Part shown: one piece after another, positions 20,357-30,143 of the stretch
How the letters are laid out: every line of letters starts with the position of its first letter
How positions within the stretch are numbered: position 1 is the first letter of the stretch
DNA from: Bacteroidota bacterium
Lineage (GTDB): Bacteria; Bacteroidota; Ignavibacteria; Ignavibacteriales; Ignavibacteriaceae
Assembly (NCBI GenBank): GCA_021824565.1
Contig: JAKAKL010000017.1
Span: 1-64,000, forward strand
Length of the DNA stretch: 64,000 bases
Reading direction: 5' to 3'
Position numbers and translations under genes: made by a program
The notes under the pieces: model-generated
Databases searched by the model: none
Told to the model about the DNA's origin: nothing
What the model saw: the letters and a program-made list of their open reading frames with translations, nothing else

Positions 20357-20983
20357 ATGGCAAGATACACAGACTCGGTTTGTAAATTATGCAGAAGAGA
20401 AAGACAGAAATTATTTCTAAAGGGTCAAAAATGTTTTACTGAAAAGTGCCCGATGGAAATAAGAAATTATGCTCCCGGTCAGCATGGAAACAGCAGAAGA
20501 GCAAAAGTCTCTGAATACGGCGTTCAGTTAAGAGAGAAGCAAAAAATTAAAAGACAATACGGATTGCTTGAAACACAGTTCAGAAATTATTTTGAGAAGG
20601 CTAACAAGCAAAAAGGAATTACAGGCGAGAACCTTGTTAAGCTTTTGGAAAGCAGGTTGGATAATGTTGTTTACCGGCTTGGCTTTGCATCTTCAAGAAA
20701 GCAGGCAAGGCAGTTGATTAGACATCGCCATGTAATTGTAAATGAGCGTCTTGTTGACATTCCTTCTTTTATCTTATCAGCCGGCGACATAGTAAAGATA
20801 AAAGACAAAAGTAAAAAGCTGGATGCAATTCACAGCTCTCTTAAAAGAATAAAAGACAATACATACACATGGCTAGCAGTTGATAAAGCTTCGCTGTCCG
20901 GAACATTTGTCCAGGTTCCGGAAAGAGCCGATGTTCCTCTAAACGCCAACGAGCAATTGGTTGTAGAGCTTTATTCTAAATAA
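20357..20983 (+). CDS. rpsD: 30S ribosomal protein S4 (zinc-type N-terminus)
   Basis: Primary 16S rRNA-binding protein. The N-terminus has a Cys-rich zinc region (SVCKLCRRERQKLFLKG, then CFTEKC), as in the C+ form. The S4 RNA-binding domain follows with RLDNVVYRLGFASSRKQARQ and RHRHVIVNERLVDIPSF. 208 residues, full length. In E. coli S4 represses the alpha operon; no pseudoknot leader is recognisable here. Confidence 0.97.
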   Translation: MARYTDSVCKLCRRERQKLFLKGQKCFTEKCPMEIRNYAPGQHGNSRRAKVSEYGVQLREKQKIKRQYGLLETQFRNYFEKANKQKGITGENLVKLLESRLDNVVYRLGFASSRKQARQLIRHRHVIVNERLVDIPSFILSAGDIVKIKDKSKKLDAIHSSLKRIKDNTYTWLAVDKASLSGTFVQVPERADVPLNANEQLVVELYSK

Positions 20984-21019
20984 AATCAATTTTTTAAGAT
21001 TATTTTTAGAGGATTTATA

Positions 21020-22015
21020 ATGAGTGTTTCAAATTTAAAAATGCCTGAAGCAGTAGTACTAGACGAATCAAATTATACTAATACTTTCGGAAAATTTTCC
21101 TTACAGCCGCTCGAAAGAGGTTATGGAGTTACGCTTGGTAATTCTTTAAGAAGAGTTTTACTTTCATCGCTTTCCGGCGCGGCTATTGTTTCTGTAAAGT
21201 TCAGCGGGGTGCTTCATGAATTCACTACTATCGAAGGAGTAGTTGAAGATGTTTCAGAAATTATTTTGAACCTGAAACAAGTAAGAATGAAGTTATTAAA
21301 TAAAAAGCCAAATAAGATTGATATTTCATTACGCGGCGAGTGCGAATTTACTGCTGCTGATATTCAAAAAAACAGTACCGACGTCGAAATATTAAATCCC
21401 GATTTACATATTGCAACATTGAATAAAAGCGCTAAAGTGGAGATAGAGCTGAGAGTCGGCAAAGGCAAAGGTTATGTTTCGGCTTCGGAAAATGTAGCCC
21501 CTGATCAGACTATCGGCGTTATTCCAATCGATTCGATTTTCACGCCTATTAAAAATGTAAAATATGATGTTGAGAACGTACGTATCGGCGATAAGAATGA
21601 TTATGAAAAATTAACTCTTGAAATTTCTACTGATGGTTCTATAACGCCGGACGACGCGTTGACGCAGGCTGCAAAAATTATGAAAGAGCATATTCAGCTT
21701 TTCATTAATTTTGATCTTGACCAGGAAGAAGAACAGGCTACTAACCAGAAGGACAGCGAGAAAGATAGAATAAAGAAGATTCTTCTTACTAATGTTGATG
21801 ATCTTGAATTGAGTGTAAGATCTCATAATTGCTTAAAAGCAGCCAACATTAAGAATCTTGCCGAGCTTGTCAGAAAAGATGAATCTGAAATGTTGAAGTT
21901 TAGAAATTTCGGCAGAAAATCTCTGGCAGAATTGACGGAAATAGTTGAGACTCTCGGTCTTGATTTTGGAATGGATGTAGATAAATATTTAAAAGACGAA
22001 ACTGAATCAATTTAA
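21020..22015 (+). CDS. rpoA: DNA-directed RNA polymerase subunit alpha
   Basis: Assembly platform of RNA polymerase. The N-terminal domain has LQPLERGYGVTLGNSLRRVL and GVLHEFTTIEGVVEDV. After an acidic linker (DQEEEQATNQKDSEKD), the C-terminal UP-element-binding domain shows ELSVRSHNCLKAANIKNLAE and LRNFGRKSL-type helix (FRNFGRKSLAEL). 331 residues, standard length. Confidence 0.98.
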   Translation: MSVSNLKMPEAVVLDESNYTNTFGKFSLQPLERGYGVTLGNSLRRVLLSSLSGAAIVSVKFSGVLHEFTTIEGVVEDVSEIILNLKQVRMKLLNKKPNKIDISLRGECEFTAADIQKNSTDVEILNPDLHIATLNKSAKVEIELRVGKGKGYVSASENVAPDQTIGVIPIDSIFTPIKNVKYDVENVRIGDKNDYEKLTLEISTDGSITPDDALTQAAKIMKEHIQLFINFDLDQEEEQATNQKDSEKDRIKKILLTNVDDLELSVRSHNCLKAANIKNLAELVRKDESEMLKFRNFGRKSLAELTEIVETLGLDFGMDVDKYLKDETESI

Positions 22016-22037
22016 TTTTTGAGAAAAAGGTTTACTG

Positions 22038-22529
22038 ATGAGACACGGAGTACATAAAAAGAAGTTAGGAAGAACATCAAGCCACCGCGCTGCTTTGCTG
22101 AATTCTCTTGCAACATCTTTGCTGAAGCATAAGAGAATTAGAACAACTCTTTCAAAAGCTAAAGAAGCGAGAAGCTTTGTTGAAGCTTTAATTACGAAGG
22201 CAAAAAAGAATGATTTGCACGCACGCCGTCAGATAATGAGTGTAATAAATGATAAGGAAGTTGTTAAAGAATTATTTAATGAGATAGTTCCGAAGATTGG
22301 CGAGCGTCCGGGCGGATACACAAGAGTTGTAAAGCTTGGGAACAGAATCGGCGACGCTGCTTCAATGGCGATTATTGAATTGGTAGACTACAACGATGTA
22401 ATAAATGCTAAAGCTGAAGAACACAAAGAAAAGAAAGAAGCTAAGGCAAAAGCTAAACGTGAAAGCGAAGAAAAAGCTTCCGCTGAAGATGCAAAAATTG
22501 TAGAAGAATCCGAAGTTAATTCCAAATAG
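22038..22529 (+). CDS. rplQ: 50S ribosomal protein L17 with charged C-terminal tail
   Basis: Large-subunit tunnel-exit protein. The core [20 protein letters not shown] and [20 protein letters not shown] marks L17. At 163 residues it is about 35 longer than E. coli L17, because a Lys/Glu/Ala-rich tail follows ([19 protein letters not shown] and onward). Last gene of the ribosomal block; a terminator follows. Confidence 0.96.
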   Translation: MRHGVHKKKLGRTSSHRAALLNSLATSLLKHKRIRTTLSKAKEARSFVEALITKAKKNDLHARRQIMSVINDKEVVKELFNEIVPKIGERPGGYTRVVKLGNRIGDAASMAIIELVDYNDVINAKAEEHKEKKEAKAKAKRESEEKASAEDAKIVEESEVNSK

Positions 22530-22550
22530 TTCTAATTTTTTTTAATTAAT

Positions 22551-22586
22551 AAAAGTAATCTCATAAACAGGGATTACTTTTTTTTT
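22551..22586 (+). terminator. Rho-independent terminator after rplQ
   Basis: AAAGTAATC (from 22552) pairs with GATTACTTT (ending 22580) around the loop TCATAAACAGG, followed by further T bases. It closes the S10-spc-alpha transcript. The engB ATG begins only 4 bases after the T tract. Confidence 0.85.
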
Positions 22587-22589
22587 GTC

Positions 22590-23174
22590 ATGTTTGAAGA
22601 ACAAAAATTTATAAAGTCGGCTTTTAGTATAAAAGATATTCCTAAGGATAATTTACCTGGAATAATTCTATGCGGCAGATCCAATGTTGGAAAATCTTCT
22701 TTTATCAATTCTCTTTTCAACAAAAAAAATCTTGCTAAGACAAGTTCTACACCCGGCAAAACACGCTCTATAAATTTTTATTTGATTGATAAGAAATTTT
22801 ATTTAGTAGACTTACCCGGTTTTGGTTATGCTAAGACAAGCAAAAGTGAACGGGAATATTGGGCAAAACTGATAGAAGAATTTTTTAAGGAATCTAAAAA
22901 TATTTCTCTTGCGTTTCATTTTATCGACAGCCGGCACAAGCCGACGGAGCTTGACGTAAAGCTGAACGAGAAGCTGAATTTTTTTGGAATTCCATACGCG
23001 GTAATTTTAAGTAAAGTCGACAAACTAAATCAGTCCGAAACCGCTCAAGCAAAAAAAAACACGGCTGAAATTTTTCCCGAACTAAGTTTCGGAGATAATC
23101 TGTTGCTTTATTCTTCTCTTAAACATACAGGCAGAAAAGAAATTCTTCAGCGTCTTTCAAAAATTTTTTATTGA
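22590..23174 (+). CDS. engB: Ribosome biogenesis GTPase EngB/YsxC/YihA
   Basis: Small TRAFAC GTPase needed for large-subunit assembly. The 194 residues start MFEEQKFIKSAFSIKDIP, the family's usual opening. G1 is GRSNVGKSSFINSL, G2 region SSTPGKTRSI, G3 DLPGFGYA and G4 SKVDK, with a C-terminal SS/KHTGR G5-like region. No Shine-Dalgarno is visible because the start abuts the rplQ terminator; the protein may be made from read-through transcripts. Confidence 0.93.
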   Translation: MFEEQKFIKSAFSIKDIPKDNLPGIILCGRSNVGKSSFINSLFNKKNLAKTSSTPGKTRSINFYLIDKKFYLVDLPGFGYAKTSKSEREYWAKLIEEFFKESKNISLAFHFIDSRHKPTELDVKLNEKLNFFGIPYAVILSKVDKLNQSETAQAKKNTAEIFPELSFGDNLLLYSSLKHTGRKEILQRLSKIFY

Positions 23175-23268
23175 TAAGCTCTTTAATTCCTTCTGATTTG
23201 TTTGCTATTCTATTGCAGTAAAATTATATTAACAATCAATTTTTAATTATCTGTAAATTATACGAATT

Positions 23269-25128
23269 ATGGACAGCCGGCAGAGAAGAAGAATATTAAT
23301 ATTTCTTGTCGTTCCCATTTTGGCATCGTTTCTTTTCATTACAGATGACACCTTAATCAGAGTCATTTCACTTGCCTTACTTTTAATCTATGTTGCGTTT
23401 ATAATTTTTCTGCGTGATTCTATCAAGTTTGAAGGACCATATATTCCAAGGTCAAGCAATGCCGAGGAAGATGAAAGCATTTCACAGCCGGAACATGAAA
23501 CTGATGTTGATGAATCGTTTGAAATTATTTCTAAAAATCACACGGTAGAAATAATTACTGCGGATAATTATGTGCCGGAATTGCGGCATTCCAAAACAAC
23601 TTTGAAGCCGCCGGATCTAAAAGAGCGGTTTGAAGAAATTGCAAATGAGTCTTTGCCGGAAGGAATCGGAAATGACGGTCAATTTGCGTTTGTGCTTGAG
23701 AAAATGCTGACCGTAATTAAAGAAGCTTACCAAGCTCACACAGCCATTTTCTTCTGGTATAACAGGAAGAAAGAAAAGCTCGGAGTTGAGAGATACGTTT
23801 CAAATACAAACGAAATTGAAAAAAGAAAATTCGATCTTGAAAATGACATCCTGAGCAACATAATAAAAAAAGGAGAACCGGAACTTCTCAGCGATATTTC
23901 GCCCGCTGCTGAAGCCGATGTAATAAGATATTATTCTGCCCCTCAAGGTATCCGAAGCTTTGTCGGAGTTCCTCTTTATTATGATAAACAGCTAATCGCG
24001 ATCATTGCAGTTGATTCAAAAATGGGAGACAACTTCGGTATAGAAACAATCTATTCCTTAGGAAGATTTGTCCGGGTTATTACAATGGTCATAACAATTT
24101 TTGAGGAGAAACATTCCGATTCTATTTCACAAATGCGTTTAAAAGGAATGCTGAACCTAATAAGCCAGGATAAAAAATTTGAAACTGATGAAGATTTAAT
24201 TTCATCAATACAGGACGCCGTCAGTTTTCTTCTTCATTGGGATTCTTTTGCTTTTGTATACTTCAAGCCTTTATCAAAAAAATTTAATATTATTAAGACG
24301 CTTAATAAAACCTCGCTTAAATACGTCGGCGAAGGATTGGAAATTGAACTTAACGGAACGCTTGTCGGAAAGTCTATTATTACAGGCATTCCCGTTAAAA
24401 TAGATGACACATCTACTGGAGAATATGTTCGGTTTTCAAAAGTTGAGAGCGTCAGCTTTGACGGATCTTTTGTTGCCGTACCTGTCGTTTACAACGGTCA
24501 AAATTACGGCGTACTTTGTTTTGAAAGCTTAAAGAAAAACGCTTACACAAACGAAGATGTTCAGTTCTTAAAAAACGCAATGAATATTTTCTCCTTTATA
24601 ATTTATTCTTACTCAACTCAAACTTTGTTGAAAAGCTTTCTTGCGCTTGATATTGAAACTCATACCTTGAACGTTGATACTTTTAAAGAAAGATTAACAT
24701 CTGACTTGTACAAAGCTGCGCAGCTAAAAATCCCCGGTGCTTTAGCATTAATACGAATTGACGATTTTATAGAACAGGAGTCGCTGTTTGATGGAAATCC
24801 CTTCCCCAAGGTTCTTACGGCAGTCTCTGAAACAATTACCGAAGAGATGACGCCTTTTAATCTATTAGGAAGAATAAGCGAAAAAGTTTTCGGAGTTTAT
24901 TTCTTTAATGCTAATACGAAAGATGTTTTTCTTTGGGCTGAAAAGCTTCGCGTCAAGATAGCCCGCAAGCCTGTTGCAGTAGTTTCAAAACAAACCACAT
25001 ATACCGTATCAATCGGCGTTGCATCCGCAAACGGCAAAGTAAACGCCGATGAAATTATTTATAATGCTGACCTTGCGCTGCAGAAAGCAATTGAAAAAGG
25101 CGGCAACGCTGTTCGCAATATCAATTAA
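23269..25128 (+). CDS. Membrane-anchored GAF protein with degenerate GGDEF domain
   Basis: Probable signalling protein of the inner membrane. Two hydrophobic segments lie at residues ~8-27 and ~30-48, then an acidic linker. Two GAF-like sensor regions follow at ~125-280 (with GIRSFVGVPLYYDKQLIAII) and ~295-455 (with FVAVPVVYNGQNYGVLCFES). The C-terminal ~150 residues have the order of a diguanylate cyclase domain (LRVKIARKP..., YTVSIGVAS, NADLALQKAIEKGGN). The signature position reads SEKVF (537-541) instead of GG(D/E)EF, so cyclase activity is unlikely. It may bind a nucleotide or act through protein contacts. The gene stands 94 bases after engB and just before deoB. Confidence 0.75.
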   Translation: MDSRQRRRILIFLVVPILASFLFITDDTLIRVISLALLLIYVAFIIFLRDSIKFEGPYIPRSSNAEEDESISQPEHETDVDESFEIISKNHTVEIITADNYVPELRHSKTTLKPPDLKERFEEIANESLPEGIGNDGQFAFVLEKMLTVIKEAYQAHTAIFFWYNRKKEKLGVERYVSNTNEIEKRKFDLENDILSNIIKKGEPELLSDISPAAEADVIRYYSAPQGIRSFVGVPLYYDKQLIAIIAVDSKMGDNFGIETIYSLGRFVRVITMVITIFEEKHSDSISQMRLKGMLNLISQDKKFETDEDLISSIQDAVSFLLHWDSFAFVYFKPLSKKFNIIKTLNKTSLKYVGEGLEIELNGTLVGKSIITGIPVKIDDTSTGEYVRFSKVESVSFDGSFVAVPVVYNGQNYGVLCFESLKKNAYTNEDVQFLKNAMNIFSFIIYSYSTQTLLKSFLALDIETHTLNVDTFKERLTSDLYKAAQLKIPGALALIRIDDFIEQESLFDGNPFPKVLTAVSETITEEMTPFNLLGRISEKVFGVYFFNANTKDVFLWAEKLRVKIARKPVAVVSKQTTYTVSIGVASANGKVNADEIIYNADLALQKAIEKGGNAVRNIN

Positions 25129-25161
25129 ATTATTCGCGGCAATTTCTTAATAGAAAATTAA

Positions 25162-26334
25162 ATGAAGAATTTTTTTATAATCATTTTAGACGGCGTTGGC
25201 ATAGGCGAATTGCCAGATGCGAAAAAATACGGCGATGAAGGAAGTAATACACTTGGCAACATGGCTTTGGCTTTAGACGGGCTAAACCTTCCTAATCTCG
25301 CCAGGCTTGGTCTTGGGAATATTAATGAAATTAAAGGAGTGCCTTCCGTTTCTAATCCACTCGCTTCTTTCGGAAAAATGAATGAGGTTTCAAAAGGAAA
25401 AGATTCTACTACAGGTCATTGGGAGTTAGCCGGCTTAAATATTCAAACGGATTTTTCTTATTTCCCAAACGGCTTCCATAAAAAAATTATTGATGATTTT
25501 ATATCGTTAACAAACTGTAAAGGAGTTCTCGGAAATAAAGCAGCATCAGGAACTGAAATAATAAAAGAACTCGGCGCCGAACATATGAGAACAGGCTTTC
25601 CAATTGTTTATACATCTGCTGATTCGGTTTTCCAAATTGCCGCTCACGAGGAAATAATTCCTCTCGAAAAACTTTATGAGATTTGCGACATTACAAGAAA
25701 TAAAATCTTAGTGCCGCCGTTAAATGTAGGCAGAGTTATTGCCAGACCTTTTATTGGAAATCCCGGAAACTTTTCAAGAACTACCAATAGAAAAGATTTT
25801 TCTCTTGATCCGCCGGAAGAAACACTGCTTGATTTGCTGTATAAAAAAAATATTACAACAATTGCGATCGGCAAAATAAATGATCTCTTTAATTACCGCG
25901 GAATAAAAATTAAAGAGAAAACAAAATCTAATCTTGAGGGCTGCAATAAACTAATTGAATATGCGTCAAAGGCTGAGCATAGTTTTATATTTGCAAACCT
26001 CGTTGACTTTGATGTTTATTTTGGTCACCGGAATGATCCGGCTGGATTTGCTTCCGCGTTGAGCGAGTTTGACGCATTTCTTCCAAATTTCTTGGACATT
26101 CTTGATGAAACAGACTCACTTATCATTACTGCAGATCACGGCAACGATCCTACTACTCCAAGCACAGATCACAGCAGAGAGTACGTTCCGCTTTTATATT
26201 TTATAAAAAATGTTGACGGAGAAAATTTAGGAATAAGAAAATCTTTTTCGGATGTTGGTAAAACCGCAGCAGATTTCTTTAATGTCGAAAATAATTTAAA
26301 CGGTAAAAGTTTTAAGAAGAACAAGCTGAATTAA
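25162..26334 (+). CDS. deoB: Phosphopentomutase
   Basis: Interconverts (deoxy)ribose 1-phosphate and 5-phosphate in nucleoside salvage. The 390 residues belong to the alkaline-phosphatase-like metalloenzymes. Visible marks are IIILDGVGIGELPDA (metal-binding Asp), the phosphorylated-Thr region STTGHWELAG and the metal-binding ITADHGNDPTTPSTDHSREY. Full length. Phosphoglycerate mutase GpmI shares the fold, but DEGSNTLGN and NRKDFSLDPP favour DeoB. Confidence 0.93.
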   Translation: MKNFFIIILDGVGIGELPDAKKYGDEGSNTLGNMALALDGLNLPNLARLGLGNINEIKGVPSVSNPLASFGKMNEVSKGKDSTTGHWELAGLNIQTDFSYFPNGFHKKIIDDFISLTNCKGVLGNKAASGTEIIKELGAEHMRTGFPIVYTSADSVFQIAAHEEIIPLEKLYEICDITRNKILVPPLNVGRVIARPFIGNPGNFSRTTNRKDFSLDPPEETLLDLLYKKNITTIAIGKINDLFNYRGIKIKEKTKSNLEGCNKLIEYASKAEHSFIFANLVDFDVYFGHRNDPAGFASALSEFDAFLPNFLDILDETDSLIITADHGNDPTTPSTDHSREYVPLLYFIKNVDGENLGIRKSFSDVGKTAADFFNVENNLNGKSFKKNKLN

Positions 26335-26417
26335 TTTTACAAACAAGATATGACCCGTCAAATTTATACTGATGACAAGAATATTTAGCATTAATAATTA
26401 GTAAGTTAGAATATATT

Positions 26418-27647
26418 TTGAAAGCATTCACACCTAAGCCGTACAAGCTGTTTAATAAAATTCAAAACTATGAATGGGGAACAAAAAACGAAGATGCGTT
26501 TATACCAAAATTTATTGGAACTAATGCTGAGCCTGATATTCCTTACGCAGAACTTTGGATTGGCGCGCATCCGAAGTCTCCTTCCGAAATAGAAATTGAC
26601 GCTGAACATCTTCCACTTGATAAAATTATAGAAAGTTATTGCGATGAGGTTTTAGGTTCTTACGTTAAAAATAAATTTAGCGGGAAGTTTCCTTTTTTGT
26701 TAAAAGTTCTATCGTCAGCAAAAGCGCTTTCGATTCAACTTCATCCTAATAAATTACAAGCCGTGAAGCTTCATACATTAGATCCTAAAAATTATCCCGA
26801 TGATAATCATAAACCTGAAATTGCTGTGGCGGAAGAATCTCTGATTGCAATTGCGGGATTCCGGCCTGTCGATGAAATAATAGAAAACCTTCGCGCGCTT
26901 CCGGAATTAAAATTTCTTACGGGCGGAGATTTGATAGAAAAAATATTAATATCTAAAGACGAAGTTGAAAACAAAGAACTTATAAAACAGCTTTATCGAA
27001 ACATTATGATTAAAGCCGCCGATAAAGAAAAACTTTCTGCTTGCATAAAAAATATTGTTGAAATACTTAATAATAAAAGCAAGCTGTCGTTGGAAGAAGA
27101 ACAGTTCATAATCCAGTATAAATTATTCGGCGAAGATGTCGGTCTTCTATCGTTCTTTTTCTTTAACATTATTAAGCTCGAGCCGGGGCAGGCTATTTAT
27201 ACCGGCGCCGGCGTTCCGCACGCATACATTAAAGGAAACATAATTGAGTGCATGGCTAACTCGGACAATGTTGTTCGCGCGGGTCTTACCAATAAATTCA
27301 AAGACGTTAACACATTGCTCGAAATAATGCGGTACGATTTTTCTCATTACAGCATTATTAATGCTTCGATGAAGAAGGATGAAGTAATTTATAAAACCCA
27401 TGCAGAAGAGTTTGAAGTTTCATGCTTTCAAAAAATGAAGAGCTTTAATAAAATATTTCAGACATATAATAAACCTGCAGTATTTTTAGTGGCAGAAGGA
27501 CAATTAAGAGTGAAATGGAATTTAAATAATGATCTTGATGAGCTTGAATTCTCCAAAGGCGAATCGTTTTTAATTCCTGCGTCGCTGGAGGAATATGAAA
27601 TATCAGCTTCATCGGATGTAAAGTATTATCAAGTTACTATTCCATGA
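26418..27647 (+). CDS. manA: Mannose-6-phosphate isomerase, class I
   Basis: Zinc enzyme interconverting fructose 6-phosphate and mannose 6-phosphate, feeding GDP-mannose and envelope glycan synthesis. The 409 residues open with KIQNYEWGTKNEDAF. Zinc ligands are seen in SIQLHPNKLQA (Gln, His), NHKPEIAVA (Glu) and GVPHAYIKGNIIECMANSDN (His), followed by VVRAGLTNKFKDV. TTG start; no ATG is available at the family start. It stands alone between deoB and the GH2 gene. Confidence 0.92.
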   Translation: MKAFTPKPYKLFNKIQNYEWGTKNEDAFIPKFIGTNAEPDIPYAELWIGAHPKSPSEIEIDAEHLPLDKIIESYCDEVLGSYVKNKFSGKFPFLLKVLSSAKALSIQLHPNKLQAVKLHTLDPKNYPDDNHKPEIAVAEESLIAIAGFRPVDEIIENLRALPELKFLTGGDLIEKILISKDEVENKELIKQLYRNIMIKAADKEKLSACIKNIVEILNNKSKLSLEEEQFIIQYKLFGEDVGLLSFFFFNIIKLEPGQAIYTGAGVPHAYIKGNIIECMANSDNVVRAGLTNKFKDVNTLLEIMRYDFSHYSIINASMKKDEVIYKTHAEEFEVSCFQKMKSFNKIFQTYNKPAVFLVAEGQLRVKWNLNNDLDELEFSKGESFLIPASLEEYEISASSDVKYYQVTIP

Positions 27648-27695
27648 ACTAATAAATAATTTTTTAGTGATGATAATTAAAAGAGAGGATTATAT

Positions 27696-29747
27696 ATGAA
27701 TAAAGTTTTCTTTCTTGTAATATTTATTTTAATAAACTTATCTATGACGGCTGCGCCTGCGAGAAAAGAGATTCCGTTAAATAATAATTGGAAATTTTCT
27801 AAAGGAAATTTTGAAAATGCTTTTAAGATTTCCTTCGATGATTCCGCCTGGCAAACTGTTTCGCTTCCTCATACCTGGAATAACCTGGACGGACAGGACG
27901 GCGGCACTTATTATAGAGGTCCTGCCTGGTATAGAAATTCTTTTTCTATATCAAAAGACCTTTCCGGTAAACAAATTTACATTCGCTTCGGCGCCGCTAA
28001 TATGATTACTGACCTGTACATTAACGACAAGTTTGTTGGCGAGCATAAAGGCGGCTACGCGGCTTTTGTATTTGATATTACCAAGTATGTAAAGCCCGGA
28101 AATAAAAATATAATTGCTGTGAAAGTTGACAACACAAGTTTCAAAGATTCCGAAGAATTTCAACTTGCGCCCCTAGATGCCGATTATACGATGGACGGCG
28201 GTATTTACAGGAAAGTAAATCTTATTGTTACTAGCGGCGTTCATATCTCGCTTACAGACTACGCTTCGCCGGGTGTTTTTATAACCCAGAACAATGTCTC
28301 TGATGATCACGCCGATGTCTCCATACTTACTAAACTCGAAAACGATTCCAAGCAAAACAGCAATTTGAAAATCAAAGCTGTTATCTGCGATGAAGAAGGA
28401 AAGATTATAAAAGAACAAACCGGTGAAAAGAAATTAAATGCAGGCTCCGCGTCTGATTTTGTACAGCATTTCTCAATCAACAAGCCCCATCTATGGAACG
28501 GCAGAATTGATCCTTATCTTTATCACGTCGTTGTATCTTTATATCGAAACAAAGTACTTGTTGATGAAATAAAACAGCCGTTGGGACTTAGATATTTCAA
28601 AGTAGATCCGGACAAAGGTTTTTTTCTTAACGGCAAACCGTATAAACTTCACGGGTTTTGCATTCACGAAGATAAAAAGGACGAAGGACGCGCCATTACC
28701 AACTACGATAGAAAACAAGAGATGAATTATGTAATGGATATCGGCGCCACAATGGTTCGTCTTGCGCATTATCAGCACGGACAGGAAATGTATAACTTAT
28801 GCGATAAAAACGGAATTGTCGTATGGACTGAAATTCCGCTCGTCAACCATATAGAAACTACCGGAGCATTCGCAAAGAACTGCGAACAGCAGCTTAAAGA
28901 ATTAATCCGGCAAAATTATAATCATCCTTCAATTTTATTCTGGGGAATATTTAATGAACTCGGGAATGTTAAAGGACCTGACGCGGCTTCTCTTGTTAAA
29001 AATCTAAATGCTCTCGCTAAGAAAGAAGACTCGACAAGATATACAACCGCAGCGGCAAATATTGACAACATAGCTCCCGAATTTGTTACCGATGTCCTCG
29101 GACTTAATAAATATTTCGGCTGGTACAACGGCAAAGCAGAAGACCTTGGACCCTACTTAGACAAATGGCATAAGGAACATCCCGGCAGAGCTATCGGCTT
29201 AAGCGAATACGGCGCCGGCGGAAGCATCTATCAGCATGAGGAAAATCCTAAACAGCCGAAGCCGGGCGGACCCTGGCATCCCGAAGAATATCAAACCGAA
29301 CTTCATGAAATTATCTGGAAGGAAATTCAAGCGAGACCTTATATCTGGTTTTCAACTTTGTGGAACGGATTTGAATTCGCCTCCGATTCAAGGCGCGAAG
29401 GATTTAAACCCGGAATAAACGACAAAGGAATTATTACTCAAGATCATGCAGTTAAAAAAGACGCGTACTTCTGGTACAAAGTAAACTGGAACCCCGCTCC
29501 GATGGTTCACATTACAAGCAAAAGATTTACCGTGCGCGATACTTCCATTATCACTGCAAAAATTTATTCTAACGCCGATGAAGTGGAATTGTTCGTAAAT
29601 GGAAAATCTTTGGGCAAAACGTCAAGCAGCGACCACCGCTTTATATGGAAAGACGTTCGCTTAAACAGCGGCTCGAATGATATTAAAGCCGAAGCTACTA
29701 TTAATGGAAAAGAATATTCCGACGAATGCTGGTGGAGATATAAATAA
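27696..29747 (+). CDS. Secreted glycoside hydrolase family 2 (beta-galactosidase/beta-glucuronidase-like)
   Basis: Retaining exo-glycosidase, probably periplasmic. The 683 residues start with a signal peptide (MNKVFFLVIFILINLSMTAA), then the GH2 sugar-binding jelly roll (WQTVSLPHTWNNLDGQDGG, YINDKFVGEHKGGYAAF), the immunoglobulin-like domain and the TIM barrel (FLNGKPYKLHGF). The acid/base Glu is E421 in WGIFNELGN and the nucleophile is probably E504 in IGLSEYGAG. A C-terminal Ig-like domain closes the protein. Substrate cannot be set from sequence. AGAGAGG precedes the ATG. Confidence 0.88.
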   Translation: MNKVFFLVIFILINLSMTAAPARKEIPLNNNWKFSKGNFENAFKISFDDSAWQTVSLPHTWNNLDGQDGGTYYRGPAWYRNSFSISKDLSGKQIYIRFGAANMITDLYINDKFVGEHKGGYAAFVFDITKYVKPGNKNIIAVKVDNTSFKDSEEFQLAPLDADYTMDGGIYRKVNLIVTSGVHISLTDYASPGVFITQNNVSDDHADVSILTKLENDSKQNSNLKIKAVICDEEGKIIKEQTGEKKLNAGSASDFVQHFSINKPHLWNGRIDPYLYHVVVSLYRNKVLVDEIKQPLGLRYFKVDPDKGFFLNGKPYKLHGFCIHEDKKDEGRAITNYDRKQEMNYVMDIGATMVRLAHYQHGQEMYNLCDKNGIVVWTEIPLVNHIETTGAFAKNCEQQLKELIRQNYNHPSILFWGIFNELGNVKGPDAASLVKNLNALAKKEDSTRYTTAAANIDNIAPEFVTDVLGLNKYFGWYNGKAEDLGPYLDKWHKEHPGRAIGLSEYGAGGSIYQHEENPKQPKPGGPWHPEEYQTELHEIIWKEIQARPYIWFSTLWNGFEFASDSRREGFKPGINDKGIITQDHAVKKDAYFWYKVNWNPAPMVHITSKRFTVRDTSIITAKIYSNADEVELFVNGKSLGKTSSSDHRFIWKDVRLNSGSNDIKAEATINGKEYSDECWWRYK

Positions 29748-30143
29748 TTATTTTAAACACCTTGTGCGAATTAAAAATTAACTATCTAAAACTGTTTAAA
29801 CAGTTATCAGCGAAGGATGATTTTATTAGCCCACGGATTAATAGTCTGAGTGAAAATTATTTTTAATTGCATAGAACTCAACCCCCTGCCCCTGCTCTTA
29901 CAAAGAGAAGGGGAGAGATTTAAACTTGTTCTTAAAGTCCTTCTCTTTTTAAGAGAGGGATTTAGAGTGTGTTCCTTTAGAACTTTACTATTTAAACACA
30001 GCCTCTTAATCTGCGGACTAATAAGAAAAACAAGACTTATTATAACCGATTCACCTGTCCGGCATTATAGACGGAACGGCTTACAATTTAATTCACACAA
30101 CTGGTTGATGTAATTGTCCGGGCAGGCAATAATTCTTCCGGTT
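29748..30143. other. Intergenic region with two hairpins and a palindrome
   Basis: No convincing gene. A perfect 16-bp palindrome AACTGTTTAAACAGTT lies at 29790-29805. At about 29884-29914 CCCCTGCTCTT pairs with AAGAGAAGGGG around ACA, and at about 29936-29966 a second arm pair follows (AAGTCCTTCTCTTT against AAGAGAGGGATTT). The pair resembles the short CTC-rich dispersed repeats common in this bacterial group. An 87-codon open frame over it is a by-product of the repeat. Confidence 0.6.

Noticed and set aside
29850..30113. 87-codon frame containing LPLLLQREGE
   Set aside because: This peptide arises from a dispersed hairpin repeat seen as spurious frames in many genomes; no ribosome-binding site or domain.
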